From contig JAPPUL010000081.1 in assembly GCA_026874595.1 (NCBI GenBank), forward strand, positions 188,001-252,000: a stretch of DNA of 64,000 nucleotides, given 5' to 3'. Positions within the stretch are counted from its first letter, which is position 1. Each line of letters opens with the position of its first letter. Made by a program: the position numbers and the translations under genes. The DNA is from Sipunculus nudus (Eukaryota; Annelida; Sipuncula; Golfingiida; Sipunculidae). This document shows positions 1 through 9,988 of this stretch, one piece after another. The notes beneath the pieces are model-generated. The model saw only the letters and a list, made by a program, of their open reading frames with translations, ran no database searches and was not told where the DNA came from.

Positions 1-458
1 GGGCTTGGTTTAAAGGTAGATACAGCTTTTACACTTATTATGTCAAGAAAATAATTTATAATCTTTGCATGTGTTAATAATGTTTTTATAGATTCTGGAT
101 TTCCATTAGAAAAAGCGTATATATTAAAACCATTGCTTTTTGCTAAATTAAGACATTCAAGAACATCGTTAAAACAAGGTAATGTAGCATATGTATTTAT
201 AAGAGCGGTTTTTTCTGAGTCTGATAGCTTGAGATCATAAAAAAGACAGCTATACTCAAAAGCATCTTTTGTACATACAGCAAAATCTTTGTATTTACCC
301 ATAAGTCCTCGTCTGAACGAATACTCAAGCTGTTTATCACGCCATACTTTAGAAAATGCTTTTGCAATATCAGAACCTATATATTTTGTAAGTGCATCTA
401 CAACTGAGTGTGTCTCAAAGAGAGTTCCATAAATGTCAAATGCAAGATTTGTTTTCAT
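1..458 (-). CDS. L-2-haloacid dehalogenase-type HAD hydrolase (partial, C-terminus beyond window)
   Basis: HAD-superfamily hydrolase, type II haloacid dehalogenase branch. These enzymes remove halide from short 2-haloacids or act on related small phosphorylated or halogenated acids. I translated it by hand; the reading frame is open from the ATG at 458 to the window edge (152 codons). The N-terminus has FDIYGTL, which carries the nucleophilic Asp of HAD motif I. It is followed by a WRDKQLEYS segment, typical of this branch, a SNGNPES segment (motif II) and KPSP near the edge, the start of the lysine-bearing motif III. It is the last visible gene of the leftward floA set, 26 bp after the DUF192 gene. 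The exact substrate cannot be told from sequence. Confidence 0.8.
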   Translation of the reverse strand, partial: MKTNLAFDIYGTLFETHSVVDALTKYIGSDIAKAFSKVWRDKQLEYSFRRGLMGKYKDFAVCTKDAFEYSCLFYDLKLSDSEKTALINTYATLPCFNDVLECLNLAKSNGFNIYAFSNGNPESIKTLLTHAKIINYFLDIISVKAVSTFKPS

Positions 459-484
459 TTGTTTTCATAAACTTTTTAATATAT

Positions 485-955
485 TTATTTAAGATTTGAT
501 GGCAAATGTAATTTTGTACCTATCTTTATCTTTTTTTGTGAAAACCAGCCTTTATTTACTTCTAGAACATATTTTGCTTTATATTTGCTTGTTATTATTC
601 TTGAGGATTTAGGTTTAGGCATAGCTCTTTTTTCCAGAAGGCGTCTATTTTTATCAAAAAACCCTATATCAAGGGGTATATAAGTATTTTTCATCCAAAA
701 AGATTGGTATTCACTTGTCTTATATATAAATAACATTCCTTCGTTATATCTTAATTTCTTACGGTACATTAGCCCCTTTCTGTGTTCTTCGTCTTTAGTA
801 GCTATTGTTACGTATAATTTGTGTTTTCCAAGTCGTATTTGATAGCGTTTTAGATTCTTATTTTCATATGCTACTGTATATAGGCTTGATTTGGGTATTA
901 ATATTAGGAAAAGTAATACGTAAATATTTAGTTTTAAATATTTATTTGCGTCCAT
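485..955 (-). CDS. DUF192 family exported protein
   Basis: 156 residues. Residues 8-26 form a hydrophobic signal peptide or anchor. The rest is a DUF192 domain, recognisable from RKGLMYRK (59-66), FWMKNTYIPLDIGF (86-99) and the closing VLEVNKGWF segment. DUF192 proteins are small periplasmic or extracytoplasmic beta-rich proteins of unknown biochemical role. The start ATG at 955 lies 10 bp after the stop of the upstream gene, so translation is probably coupled. It is third in the leftward floA set. Family call is firm; function unknown. Confidence 0.8.
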   Translation of the reverse strand: MDANKYLKLNIYVLLFLILIPKSSLYTVAYENKNLKRYQIRLGKHKLYVTIATKDEEHRKGLMYRKKLRYNEGMLFIYKTSEYQSFWMKNTYIPLDIGFFDKNRRLLEKRAMPKPKSSRIITSKYKAKYVLEVNKGWFSQKKIKIGTKLHLPSNLK

Positions 956-965
956 AAAACTACGC

Positions 966-1532
966 TTACTCTCCCGCTTTGGGTTTTGATATCACTTCTG
1001 AGAATATGAATCCTTGCACTATTGTGTTATCTGAGAATTTTAGACTATGGCTATGAAGGCTTGCATATGACTTTCTAGCTTTTCTAGGAGTGGTTTTTAT
1101 GTTAGATTCTATTTTAGTTTGGGGCTCTTTGATAGTTTTATTGTATAAGCTGTATTTATCCTTAAGAATATCTTTCTTTAGTTTTGGTTTTGATGTTTCA
1201 AATGCCTTTTCTCTTCTTTCTTCTTCATCCTCATAATGGTATGAGCTTTTAGCTTGAGCCTGCTCTTCTTGAGCTTTATCCCAAAAACTTTCTTCTTTTC
1301 CTGCTCCAAATATATCGCCAAACATATCTTCCATGCTTGGCGGCTTACTTGCTCCATAAGTACTGCTTGACTTTGCTTTAACATTATTATTTACGGAGTT
1401 AGACGGCTTTTGTAATCTAGCTTTTTCTTCTTCTTTACTCTTCTTAGCTCGTGATACTAAGGAATATATATACCAAATCACTATAGCTATAAATATTATT
1501 ATTCTTACTAAGTCTTCTATCAAGATATCCAT
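966..1532 (-). CDS. Single-pass membrane protein of unknown function, FloA-linked
   Basis: 188 residues. One N-terminal transmembrane segment (about residues 8-27, IIIFIAIVIWYIYSLV) is followed by a basic stop-transfer stretch. A long, highly charged, probably disordered cytoplasmic tail rich in Lys, Glu and Ser comes next. A short conserved-looking patch (MEDMFGDIFG, about 67-76) lies mid-tail, and the C-terminus (about 150-185) looks like a small folded unit with HSHSLKFSDNTIVQGFIFSEV. I do not recognise the family. It starts 16 bp after the floA stop, so the two are almost certainly co-transcribed, and the tail could interact with flotillin-type microdomains (inference only). Confidence 0.65.
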   Translation of the reverse strand: MDILIEDLVRIIIFIAIVIWYIYSLVSRAKKSKEEEKARLQKPSNSVNNNVKAKSSSTYGASKPPSMEDMFGDIFGAGKEESFWDKAQEEQAQAKSSYHYEDEEERREKAFETSKPKLKKDILKDKYSLYNKTIKEPQTKIESNIKTTPRKARKSYASLHSHSLKFSDNTIVQGFIFSEVISKPKAGE

Positions 1533-1548
1533 TTTACATACTCATTTA

Positions 1549-2559
1549 CTAGTTTGTATTAGGGTCAGAGTCTCTTTTATTTTTTTCTTCTACGTTTGTT
1601 GATATAGAACTCCTCATTTCGGTGTCTGATTGTATATTTTTCATTCGATAATAATCCATTATACCTAAATTACCTTCTCTGAAGGCTTCAGCTATTGCTT
1701 TTGGGACTAAGGCTTCAGCTTGAACTACCTTTGCCCGCATTTCTGCTACTCTGGCTACCATCTCCTGCTCTGATGCAACAGCCATAGCACGTCTTTCCTC
1801 AGCCTTAGCTTGTGCTATTTTTTTATCTGCCTCAGCCTGATCTGTTTGTAGCTGCGCCCCGATATTCGTACCTATGTTTACATCTGCAATATCTATAGAC
1901 AGTATCTCAAAAGCGGTCCCAGCATCAAGTCCTTTCTCAAGTACCGTTTTAGAGATTGAATCTGGATTTTCAAGTACGTCTTTATGCCTTGCAGAGGAAC
2001 CTATTGTAGTAACTATTCCTTCGCCTACACGAGCTATTATAGTATCTTCTATAGCCCCGCCAACAAGACGATTTATGTTTGTCCGAACAGTGATACGAGC
2101 GACTGCTTTAACCTCTATTCCATCCTTCGAAACAGCAACTACCTCAGGCGTTGTTATTACTTTTGGTAAAACTGACATCTGAACAGCCTTGAAGACATCA
2201 CGTCCTGCAAGATCTATTGCAGCAGCAAGCTCAAAGGTTAATGGAATATTCGCCTTTGCAGCTGCGATTAAGGCATTTGCTACGTTGTCAACATGTCCTC
2301 CGGCAAGGTAATGCGCTTCTAATATATCAGTATTTATATCAAGTCCCGCTTTTGTAACCTTTATTCTTGTTAATACTATCTGATTTGGCGGTATGCGTCT
2401 TAGTCTCATTCCGATTAAGGATGTTATGCTTACAGAAACTCCAGAAGACCATGCAGCTATCCATAGTCTTACAGGTATTATATACCCAAATAATAATATA
2501 GTTAATATAATCCCAACGCTAAAAGCTATTAAAAGCATTGTTTGGTAGTCTAGTATCAT
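1549..2559 (-). CDS. floA: Flotillin-like membrane scaffold protein FloA
   Basis: Flotillin-like protein of the FloA/YqfA family, which scaffolds ordered membrane microdomains. I choose the ATG at 2559 because AAGGAGAG lies four bases upstream. An in-frame start 11 codons earlier lacks such a site. The 336-residue product has an N-terminal membrane loop (about 1-40) and an SPFH-like domain (about 50-230) with [19 protein letters not shown] and [12 protein letters not shown] typical of the family. An Ala/Glu-rich coiled coil follows (about 230-290: [17 protein letters not shown]), then the conserved [16 protein letters not shown]. The tail beyond is shorter and polar. First gene of a leftward set with the two small membrane or exported proteins and the HAD hydrolase. 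Confidence 0.93.
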   Translation of the reverse strand: MILDYQTMLLIAFSVGIILTILLFGYIIPVRLWIAAWSSGVSVSITSLIGMRLRRIPPNQIVLTRIKVTKAGLDINTDILEAHYLAGGHVDNVANALIAAAKANIPLTFELAAAIDLAGRDVFKAVQMSVLPKVITTPEVVAVSKDGIEVKAVARITVRTNINRLVGGAIEDTIIARVGEGIVTTIGSSARHKDVLENPDSISKTVLEKGLDAGTAFEILSIDIADVNIGTNIGAQLQTDQAEADKKIAQAKAEERRAMAVASEQEMVARVAEMRAKVVQAEALVPKAIAEAFREGNLGIMDYYRMKNIQSDTEMRSSISTNVEEKNKRDSDPNTN

Positions 2560-2666
2560 CTTCTCTCCTTTTTCAATATCTATTGAATGCAATATCTAAG
2601 TAATTAGTTCAATTTATTACTTAAAAAGATAATAACTATTTGTAGTAATCTTATAATATAATATTA

Positions 2667-3983
2667 TTATCTAGACATTTTTGTTATTTCTATCTTTCTG
2701 TTTATATATGTATCTAGCTTATCTCTTATTTGGCTTTCTATATTTGTAAACTCTATTATTGCAACAGAATCTCCTGCTAAAAATTTTATATTATTAATTT
2801 CGTTATCTTCTTCTATTTCATAAATTCGTAAAACTTTACCTATTGCTTGAACTGCAATTGGGATAGTCTCTTCTATGTTTATAGATATAGAAATTTCACT
2901 ATTCTTACGTAAAGCCCTTTTAAAAAGGGCATTACTATACTTAATACGTACGCCTCCTGCGCTTAAATCTACTATGCTAATTAGCACCTCATCTTTTATC
3001 TTATTATAATTGTCAACATTTATCTTTCTTATTTGTTGAGCTATTATTTCGCATGTTATTAACGTGTTTTTGAGTTCCTGTAAACTAAATTCTCCAGACT
3101 CCTTACTAAGTGATATATATCCTAAGATATCATTAGAAGCAATTATGGGAGCACATATATAAGATATTATTCCTTCAGTGCTGTTTTTAATTAGTTCTAT
3201 AACTGATAGTAGCTTATCCTTTACAACGGTTATATTATTTGGAGCCTCTTCTAGATTAAGAGTTTCTATATATGGTAAGAGTGAAGTATAATATTCTTTT
3301 TTTGCTTTGCAGATATAGCTTGTAACATTATATACATCTGGTATAAATATGGCTTTTTTTGTTATATGTATAGTTTTTATTATTGGCACTTCTTTTGATA
3401 AATCTTCTTTTAAATCTTTATCATCTTTATCTGCGTATATTTTAAAATTTAGAACCTTAGCAAATGTATTTAAATATTTTATTGCAAGCGTTAAGAAGTC
3501 ATATATATCTACATTTTGTAATGTTAGAGTTTCATATATTGGTAATATAAGCTTATCATTAGATATATTTACATTGTATTTTAAAGCATCTATATCTAGT
3601 TCTAAATCATTAATTATACTTATTGATATATTTGCCTCTCTATCAAGAACAAATCTGTTATACTTTCTTTTAAGTCCCTTTTTTACCTCAGAAGGAGTTT
3701 CAATCAAAAGTTCACCATTGTCCACTTTTAATACATTACAAACAGCAAAATAACTTGCCTTATGATTTATCTGAAGGTCTACTTTGGTAACTGTCTCTGG
3801 GATAGAACCTTTGTAAAATAGTGTGATTATTTCAGGGGTTGTTTTTTCTATAGTTACAAGATATTCCTTCTCATCGAGTATTACTAAAACTTTGACTTTA
3901 CGAGCCCTAAGGTAAGTAAAAAGTTTTGCAATCTCTTTATTATCTTTTATAATAGTTGTTTTTTTATACATAGGTTCCTTCAT
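2667..3983 (-). CDS. PilZ c-di-GMP receptor with large insertion (GAF-like) between its binding motifs
   Basis: About 438 residues from the ATG at 3983, which has AGG eight bases upstream; a TTG start two codons earlier is less likely. An N-terminal YcgR-N-like beta domain (about 1-105) precedes the PilZ arginine motif RKYNR (about 106-110). The second PilZ motif DLSAGG does not follow after the usual 20-30 residues but near residue 339. The intervening 230 residues include a segment resembling the end of a GAF domain (SYICAPIIASNDILGYISLS ... EFSLQELKNTL). The C-terminus (about 340-438) completes a PilZ barrel. Similar architectures occur, to my knowledge, in spirochaetal DUF1577-type proteins. 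Expected role: c-di-GMP-responsive control of motility or surface functions. No membrane segment or signal. It stands alone, 286 bp from hypF. Confidence 0.72.
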   Translation of the reverse strand: MKEPMYKKTTIIKDNKEIAKLFTYLRARKVKVLVILDEKEYLVTIEKTTPEIITLFYKGSIPETVTKVDLQINHKASYFAVCNVLKVDNGELLIETPSEVKKGLKRKYNRFVLDREANISISIINDLELDIDALKYNVNISNDKLILPIYETLTLQNVDIYDFLTLAIKYLNTFAKVLNFKIYADKDDKDLKEDLSKEVPIIKTIHITKKAIFIPDVYNVTSYICKAKKEYYTSLLPYIETLNLEEAPNNITVVKDKLLSVIELIKNSTEGIISYICAPIIASNDILGYISLSKESGEFSLQELKNTLITCEIIAQQIRKINVDNYNKIKDEVLISIVDLSAGGVRIKYSNALFKRALRKNSEISISINIEETIPIAVQAIGKVLRIYEIEEDNEINNIKFLAGDSVAIIEFTNIESQIRDKLDTYINRKIEITKMSR

Positions 3984-4269
3984 TGGCAATACCTAAAGCT
4001 TCGTCTGCTTACAGTTTGTGCTTAGTTTTCTCCTACTCTATAAAGTTCAGTTATAATATATATTTCCAAGAATTATTATATACTAAATATAGTGTTTATT
4101 AGTAATATATAGATAATTATTATTTGTATATTATGCTATTTGTGTATGCTATTATAAGTTGATATAATTTAATTTCTTAAGAGTAACATAATAGTTGCAT
4201 AAATCAAAAGACGTATAGAAGACGTTTTTAGATGTGGACAAGCTAGATTTAAGCTCTTTTTAACTTTAT

Positions 4270-6561
4270 TCATTTACAGGCCATAGCAACAGCTGCTTGC
4301 CCTAAACTAAGTCCACCATCCCCGGCTGGAAATTGCATGGGAAATAGACTTTTAAAGTCGCTACTTTCTAGCTCTCCTTGAGCTAAGGTTGTCAATAGCT
4401 TGTTTTGAAATACTCCCCCTGTCATAACTACAGTATCAAAACCATATCTTGAAGACAGTATAACTAAGAGATTGTGTATTAGTTTTGCAAGTCCCAGATG
4501 AAATTTATAGGCTATTTCTACATTGCTTTTGGCTTTTAGATCTTCTATTAAGACTTGCCACATTGATTTTGTGCTTATTATAATAGGGGTTTCTCTACTA
4601 TTTAGGTCAAAGTTATATCCTATTTGCTCTTTCTTTTTATCACATTGTGTTGCTAAAGCCTCTAATTCTAATGCTGCTTGCCCCTCATAACTAATTGAAT
4701 CCTTACATATATTTAACATATAAGCTACTGCGTCAAATAAGCGCCCAACAGATGATGTTAAAGTTATATCTAAACTATTATCTAATACTTTTTTTAATGC
4801 TTTAATTGGCTTATTAGAAAATAATTTGTCAATATCTATTTTATTATCTATTTTATATTTTTTTAAATATGCAAATGCCATTCTCCATGGTTGTTCATTA
4901 GCTTTATCACCTCCTAGCAACTCTATATATTCAAAATGGGCTATCCTTTCAAATGTAGTATAGTCTGATAAAAGAAATTCGCCGCCCCATATGTTATTAT
5001 CTATACCAAGTCCGCTTCCATCCCAAACAATTCCTAATACTTTGGACGTATTAATTGGACGTTGATGTTCAAATAGGCAAGCTGCTATATGAGCATGATG
5101 ATGTTGTACTTGTTTAATAGATATATTTTCTTTTACAGAGTATTGATGTGCATATTGAGAAGATAAATAGTTAGGATGCATGTCGCAGGCTAACATATCT
5201 AACTTAATATTATATATGTCCTTATATAAATCAATATTTTTGATGAAATCATTATAACTTTCTAAGTTCTTTAAGTCTCCTATATGCTGAGATATAACTA
5301 CTTTGTCTTTCGTGGCAAGGCAAAAAGTGTTTTTAAGTTCTGCTCCTGTTCCTAAAATATTTTTTGTACAGTTAAAGCCATCAGGAATTTTTAGAGCAAC
5401 TGGCGAGTAGCCTCGTGCTCGGCGAATCATGCGGGGTTTATTGTTTATAACTTGTATTACAGAATCATCAACTCGATTTACTATGTCTCTGTTATGAATT
5501 ACAAAGTAATCACAGATATCATTTAATTCATCTATAACTTCTTGATTTTGGGTAATTTGCGGATTAGTGTTTTTGTTAGCTGAACTTAGTATTATAGGCA
5601 CTTGAAATTGCTCACATAATAAGTGGTGTAATGGAGAGTAGGGAAGCATGAAGCCTAGTTTATTTTGTTTTGGGGATATACAATCTGGCAAACTATTGCT
5701 GGCTTTTTCTAATAGCACTATCGGAGACGCATTATTTTTTAGTAATAATTGCTCTTCTTTAGATATTATGCAATATCTTTTAACCGTATCAATGTCTTTA
5801 GCCATTAACGCTAATGCTTTATATGGTCTTTTTTTTAATAGTCTAAGTTTTTTAATAGCTTCTACATTAGTTGCTATTAAAGCAATATGAAAGCCGCCTA
5901 TCCCTTTAATAGCAAGTATCTTGCCTTCTTTCATTAATAAACTTGCTTTAGTTATTATATCATTACAACTAACTTTCTTGTAATTATTGTCTACTAATTC
6001 TAAGACTGGACCGCAATTCGGACAAGCATTTGGTTGAGCATGAAATCTTTTATCGCTGTTATTATGGTACTCTCCACTACATAGTTTACACATTTTGAAA
6101 TGGGACATGCTCGTATTTTTTCTATCATATGGTAAATTTGTAATAATAGAAAATCTTGGCCCACAATTAATACAATTAGTAAATGGATATTTATATCTTT
6201 GATTTTTATAATCGTTTATTTCTTCCACGCATGAACTACAAGTACTTACATCTGGCAAGATATTTGTGTTTATTTTGCTAGCTTTACTACTGCTAATTCT
6301 AAAATTGTTATACTGGAACCGTGCGTTATATTCTAAAACTTCAACACTTTCAACTTTGGCTAAAGTAGGGTAGTTACTTTCTATAAAGCTAATAAAAGCT
6401 TTTAGGTTAGCAGAATCTGATTGAGCTATAAGGATTACTCCATTTCCGTCATTGTAAACCTCGCCATAGATTTTGTATCTTAAAGAAGCATTGTATATAA
6501 AAGGTCTAAAGCCTACTCCTTGTACTATTCCTCTAATTATGATTTTCTTAGTTACTTGCAT
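4270..6561 (-). CDS. hypF: Carbamoyltransferase HypF, [NiFe]-hydrogenase maturation
   Basis: HypF converts carbamoyl phosphate to a carbamoyl-adenylate and transfers the carbamoyl group to the C-terminal Cys of HypE, the source of the cyanide ligands of the active-site iron. 763 residues is the normal length. An acylphosphatase domain comes first (GIVQGVGFRPF, 11-21). Two zinc-finger pairs follow (C108/C111 with C130/C133; C158/C161 with C180/C183). Then come a YrdC-like domain (about 200-390) and a Kae1-like domain with QHHHAH (486-491) and DGSGLGIDNNIWGGEF. It is the last gene of the leftward hup-hyp set, 82 bp after hypE. All catalytic landmarks are intact. Confidence 0.97.
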   Translation of the reverse strand: MQVTKKIIIRGIVQGVGFRPFIYNASLRYKIYGEVYNDGNGVILIAQSDSANLKAFISFIESNYPTLAKVESVEVLEYNARFQYNNFRISSSKASKINTNILPDVSTCSSCVEEINDYKNQRYKYPFTNCINCGPRFSIITNLPYDRKNTSMSHFKMCKLCSGEYHNNSDKRFHAQPNACPNCGPVLELVDNNYKKVSCNDIITKASLLMKEGKILAIKGIGGFHIALIATNVEAIKKLRLLKKRPYKALALMAKDIDTVKRYCIISKEEQLLLKNNASPIVLLEKASNSLPDCISPKQNKLGFMLPYSPLHHLLCEQFQVPIILSSANKNTNPQITQNQEVIDELNDICDYFVIHNRDIVNRVDDSVIQVINNKPRMIRRARGYSPVALKIPDGFNCTKNILGTGAELKNTFCLATKDKVVISQHIGDLKNLESYNDFIKNIDLYKDIYNIKLDMLACDMHPNYLSSQYAHQYSVKENISIKQVQHHHAHIAACLFEHQRPINTSKVLGIVWDGSGLGIDNNIWGGEFLLSDYTTFERIAHFEYIELLGGDKANEQPWRMAFAYLKKYKIDNKIDIDKLFSNKPIKALKKVLDNSLDITLTSSVGRLFDAVAYMLNICKDSISYEGQAALELEALATQCDKKKEQIGYNFDLNSRETPIIISTKSMWQVLIEDLKAKSNVEIAYKFHLGLAKLIHNLLVILSSRYGFDTVVMTGGVFQNKLLTTLAQGELESSDFKSLFPMQFPAGDGGLSLGQAAVAMACK

Positions 6562-6643
6562 TTGGCATGTATTTCTGTAGTCCTAGAAGAATCTTAATAA
6601 AATTTAATAAATTTATATTAGTTCTCATGATTGGTCTTCTAGC

Positions 6644-7681
6644 TTAACATATACGTGGTAGCGGTTCGCTACTTAAGGTATTTAAAATTCTATTGCCGCC
6701 AAAGCTACTTTGCATTACAACTTGCTTATGTTTGTCAACTACATCTCCTATAATACAAGCCTGCTTTCCATGTTTTAATTTGCGTATTGCTTTTACAGTC
6801 TCTTCTGCTCTTTCTTCCGGGACTATAGCTACTAATAACCCTTCATTTGCTAGATATAAAGGATCTAAACCAAGTATCTCGCATACTCCTAAAACCTGAG
6901 GTTCAATTGGAATTAAGTTCTCATCAATATGTAAACCAACATTACTCGCCTCCGATATCTCATTTAAGACACTAACAAGACCACCCCGAGTTGCATCTCG
7001 CATAGCTCGACAATCTCGTGCTTTTTCCAATATGCATTTTGTTATATCATTTAATGGACAGGTATCACTTGTCAATTCTTGTATTAAACCCATATCTCCC
7101 CTTATATCAGCTATAACTGCTCCGTGCCGACCTACAGAATTATTTATGATTATTTTATCTCCAACTTTTGCATTCGATACACTAAGATTAAATTGCTTAG
7201 GAATTATTCCAATCCCTGCTGTGTTAATAAATAGCTTATCTGCCGCTCCTGAAGGAACTACTTTTGTATCTCCTGTTACTATTTGTACGCCAGCTTCCTT
7301 AGCTGCTTCACTCATAGAATTCATTATATCTTCTAGTTCCGATATTTCAAGTCCCTCTTCTATTATAAGAGCACAACTTAAATATAAGGGTCTTGCCCCT
7401 CCTACAGATAAATCATTTACTGTCCCATTAACTGCTAACTTTCCTATATCTCCTCCAGGAAATTTAATCGGAGTTATTACATAAGAATCTGTTGTAAAGG
7501 CTAGCCTATCTCCTTTTTCCATTTGACTTATAGGCAAATCTAGTCTGGCTTGGTCTTCTAATAATGAAAAATCCTTACTCCCAACACCTACAAAATACTT
7601 TAGTATACTATCTTTAATCAAATTAGACATTGTACTACCACCACTGCCATGCGCTAATGTTATCGTTTTATTAGGAGGCAT
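6644..7681 (-). CDS. hypE: Hydrogenase maturation protein HypE
   Basis: HypE dehydrates the thiocarboxamide received from HypF to a thiocyanate and passes cyanide to iron on the HypC-HypD complex. It is an AIR-synthase (PurM)-like ATP-binding protein of 345 residues. LAHGSGG (9-15) starts the family-typical N-terminus, and the C-terminus ends in PRIC with the acceptor Cys as last residue. The start overlaps the hypD stop by 11 bp, indicating translational coupling. Confidence 0.97.
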   Translation of the reverse strand: MPPNKTITLAHGSGGSTMSNLIKDSILKYFVGVGSKDFSLLEDQARLDLPISQMEKGDRLAFTTDSYVITPIKFPGGDIGKLAVNGTVNDLSVGGARPLYLSCALIIEEGLEISELEDIMNSMSEAAKEAGVQIVTGDTKVVPSGAADKLFINTAGIGIIPKQFNLSVSNAKVGDKIIINNSVGRHGAVIADIRGDMGLIQELTSDTCPLNDITKCILEKARDCRAMRDATRGGLVSVLNEISEASNVGLHIDENLIPIEPQVLGVCEILGLDPLYLANEGLLVAIVPEERAEETVKAIRKLKHGKQACIIGDVVDKHKQVVMQSSFGGNRILNTLSSEPLPRIC

Positions 7682-8819
7682 CTTTTCTCATTCTTCCAAA
7701 ATTATAGTACGCTGCACAGGCCCCTTCTGAGGACGTCATTAAAGCTCCAAGCGGATTCTCAGGTGTACATTCTTTCCCAAATATTTTACATTCCCAAGGC
7801 TTTAAAACTCCTTTTAATACCGCCCCACATTCACAAAGCTCCGGATCTTTAGTTTTAGGCATTGATATTGAAAAGTGTTTCTCTGCATCGTATAATGCAT
7901 ATTTTTCCCTTATCCTAACTCCTGAATAATCTATATATCCCAATCCTCGCCATTCAAAAAACTCTCTTATTTCAAAAACTTCCTTAATTGCTTCTAATGA
8001 CACCTTATTACCTTCTTCTAAAACCACTCGCTTATATTGATTTTCTATTTCACTCCTGCATTCAACCTTTTGTTTTAGTAGCATATACAAAGACTGCAAT
8101 ACATCTAAAGGTTCAAAGCCCGCTATTACAAGAGGTTTTTTATACTCATTTGCTATGAATTTATATGGCTTTATTCCTATCACCATGCTAACGTGTCCGG
8201 GGCCTATAAAGCCATCTAGACGCAGGTCTGGGGAATCTAGGATTGCTTTAATTGTTGGGATAATCGTAATGTGATTACAAAATAACTTAAAGTTAGTCAA
8301 CGACTCTTTATGCGCTTGTAATAGTGTCAACGCCGTTGTTGGCATCGTAGTTTCAAAACCTAATCCAAAAAATACTACTTCTTTATCAGGATTTTTAAAA
8401 GCCAATTTTAAACTATCCAAAGGAGAGTATACCATCCTAATATCTGCTCCTTGCGCCTTGGCTTGCAATAAACTCTTATTTGAGCCTGGCACTCGCATTG
8501 CATCTCCAAAAGTTGTGAAAATTACATTCGGAGACTCAGCTATTTTAACGCACGCATCAACCTGACTCATAGGTAAAACGCATACCGGACAGCCAGGACC
8601 ATGCACTAAATCTATAATATCTGGCAGCATGTCTTTTATCCCATACCTGAATATTGCATGGGTATGCCCTCCACAAACTTCCATGAATTGAAGAGGCTTT
8701 TTTATTTTACTCGGCAGTTTAGTTGATAGCGTATTTATTTTATTTACTAACTTACTTGCTATCTCTCCATTACGAAACTCTTCCATCATATTTAAATTAC
8801 TCGTTTTTAAATTACTCAT
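7671..8819 (-). CDS. hypD: Hydrogenase maturation protein HypD
   Basis: HypD holds a [4Fe-4S] cluster and, with HypC, is the scaffold on which the Fe(CN)2CO unit is built. 382 residues. It shows FMEVCGGHTH (cysteine near residue 49) and GPGCPVC (74-80), both iron or redox sites, and the late cysteine set CECGAVL ... WECKIFG ... C that binds the cluster. A strong ribosome-binding site (AGGGAGAAGGA) sits just before the ATG at 8819. Located between hypC and hypE as in many hyp operons. Confidence 0.97.
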   Translation of the reverse strand: MSNLKTSNLNMMEEFRNGEIASKLVNKINTLSTKLPSKIKKPLQFMEVCGGHTHAIFRYGIKDMLPDIIDLVHGPGCPVCVLPMSQVDACVKIAESPNVIFTTFGDAMRVPGSNKSLLQAKAQGADIRMVYSPLDSLKLAFKNPDKEVVFFGLGFETTMPTTALTLLQAHKESLTNFKLFCNHITIIPTIKAILDSPDLRLDGFIGPGHVSMVIGIKPYKFIANEYKKPLVIAGFEPLDVLQSLYMLLKQKVECRSEIENQYKRVVLEEGNKVSLEAIKEVFEIREFFEWRGLGYIDYSGVRIREKYALYDAEKHFSISMPKTKDPELCECGAVLKGVLKPWECKIFGKECTPENPLGALMTSSEGACAAYYNFGRMRKDAS

Positions 8820-8873
8820 TCCTTCTCCCTTTATTGGCTATATAGAAAAATGTTGTCGCTTCTTTTTAGGTTT

Positions 8874-9149
8874 TTAGGCTGTGCCTGACATTGCTTGCTT
8901 CTCGTCTTCAAGCTCGCCTAACTCTTCTAAAACTTCTAAAGTTCGCTTTGCCTCATCTTCGTCTACCATAGCTATCGCAAAACCAACATGGACTAATACC
9001 CAATTACCTATAATATCTTTTATTCTTCTTCTTTCATTAAGTACACATGATAAATCTACTTTCCGCCTAACTCCTATAATCTCTATCATAGCCTCATTCT
9101 TACTCTCATCTGTTATCTCTACAACCTTCCCCGGCACTCCTAGGCACAT
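8874..9149 (-). CDS. hypC: HypC/HupF-type hydrogenase maturation chaperone HypC
   Basis: 91 residues. MCLGVPGKVVEI begins the protein, and Cys2 (exposed after Met removal) binds the iron unit during assembly and contacts the large-subunit precursor. It sits 20 bp downstream of hypB with a very good GGAGGT site before the ATG at 9149. A second HypC-family domain occurs in the fusion at 13043-13744, so the organism has a general HypC and a dedicated HupF. Confidence 0.95.
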   Translation of the reverse strand: MCLGVPGKVVEITDESKNEAMIEIIGVRRKVDLSCVLNERRRIKDIIGNWVLVHVGFAIAMVDEDEAKRTLEVLEELGELEDEKQAMSGTA

Positions 9150-9169
9150 TTTATTACCTCCAGTTTAAA

Positions 9170-9985
9170 CTATCTTTTTAATAAACTTAGCGTTTTTAAC
9201 TGCGATTTAAGCCAACTATACCACTTATCCATCCCTTCTCCTGTATAACTTGAAAGCTCCAATACCTGTATCTTAGGATTTACTTTACGGGCGTATTCTA
9301 CACACTCACCAACATCAAATTTAAGATAGGGAAGTAAATCTATTTTATTTATTAACATCAAATCAGATGCCGCAAACATATCCGGATACTTTAGCGGCTT
9401 ATCTTCTCCTTCCGTTACCGATAAAATTGCAACCTTTGCATACTCCCCAAGATCAAAGCCTGCAGGACATACTAAATTACCTACGTTTTCAATAAACAAT
9501 ATACTTTTTGACTCCAGCTCCAGCTCTTTATATGCATGCATAATCATATGCGCATCTAGGTGGCACCCTTTCCCTGTGTTAATCTGTATGACTTCTACTC
9601 CTGTCTTCTTAACCCTTTGGGCATCTTGAGTCGTTTGTTGATCCCCTTCTATAACTTGCAGGGGGATTTTATCCTTTAAAGCAATTAGTGTCTTTTCTAA
9701 AATACTTGTCTTGCCAGAACCCGGACTTGAAACCAAATTTAACGCTAAAACTGACCTCTCTAAAAATAAACTGCGGTTTTTATTAGCATATATATTATTC
9801 TTAGACAAGATATCATGCTCAATCTCTACAATCTTATCTTGCCTTACCCCTGATATATGTTGTCCTGCCTCTCCTTTAGAATAATCATGAACATTGTTGA
9901 CTTTGTTATTGTGATGTTTATGATTATGTTTATTATTAGCAGTTTCTGTATTCGAAACTCCGCTGCAACCACATACTGTACACAT
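9170..9985 (-). CDS. hypB: Nickel-binding GTPase HypB
   Basis: HypB is the SIMIBI-class GTPase that, with HypA, loads nickel into the hydrogenase large subunit. 271 residues. The N-terminus has the high-affinity nickel motif MCTVCGC and a short His-rich stretch (about 19-33, HNHKHHNNK) that may store nickel. The P-loop is SSPGSGKT (86-93), and GDQQTTQDA and NKIDLLPY supply the switch and base-recognition motifs. It begins 3 bp after hypA, consistent with tight coupling of the HypA-HypB pair. Confidence 0.97.
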   Translation of the reverse strand: MCTVCGCSGVSNTETANNKHNHKHHNNKVNNVHDYSKGEAGQHISGVRQDKIVEIEHDILSKNNIYANKNRSLFLERSVLALNLVSSPGSGKTSILEKTLIALKDKIPLQVIEGDQQTTQDAQRVKKTGVEVIQINTGKGCHLDAHMIMHAYKELELESKSILFIENVGNLVCPAGFDLGEYAKVAILSVTEGEDKPLKYPDMFAASDLMLINKIDLLPYLKFDVGECVEYARKVNPKIQVLELSSYTGEGMDKWYSWLKSQLKTLSLLKR

Positions 9986-9988
9986 TTT

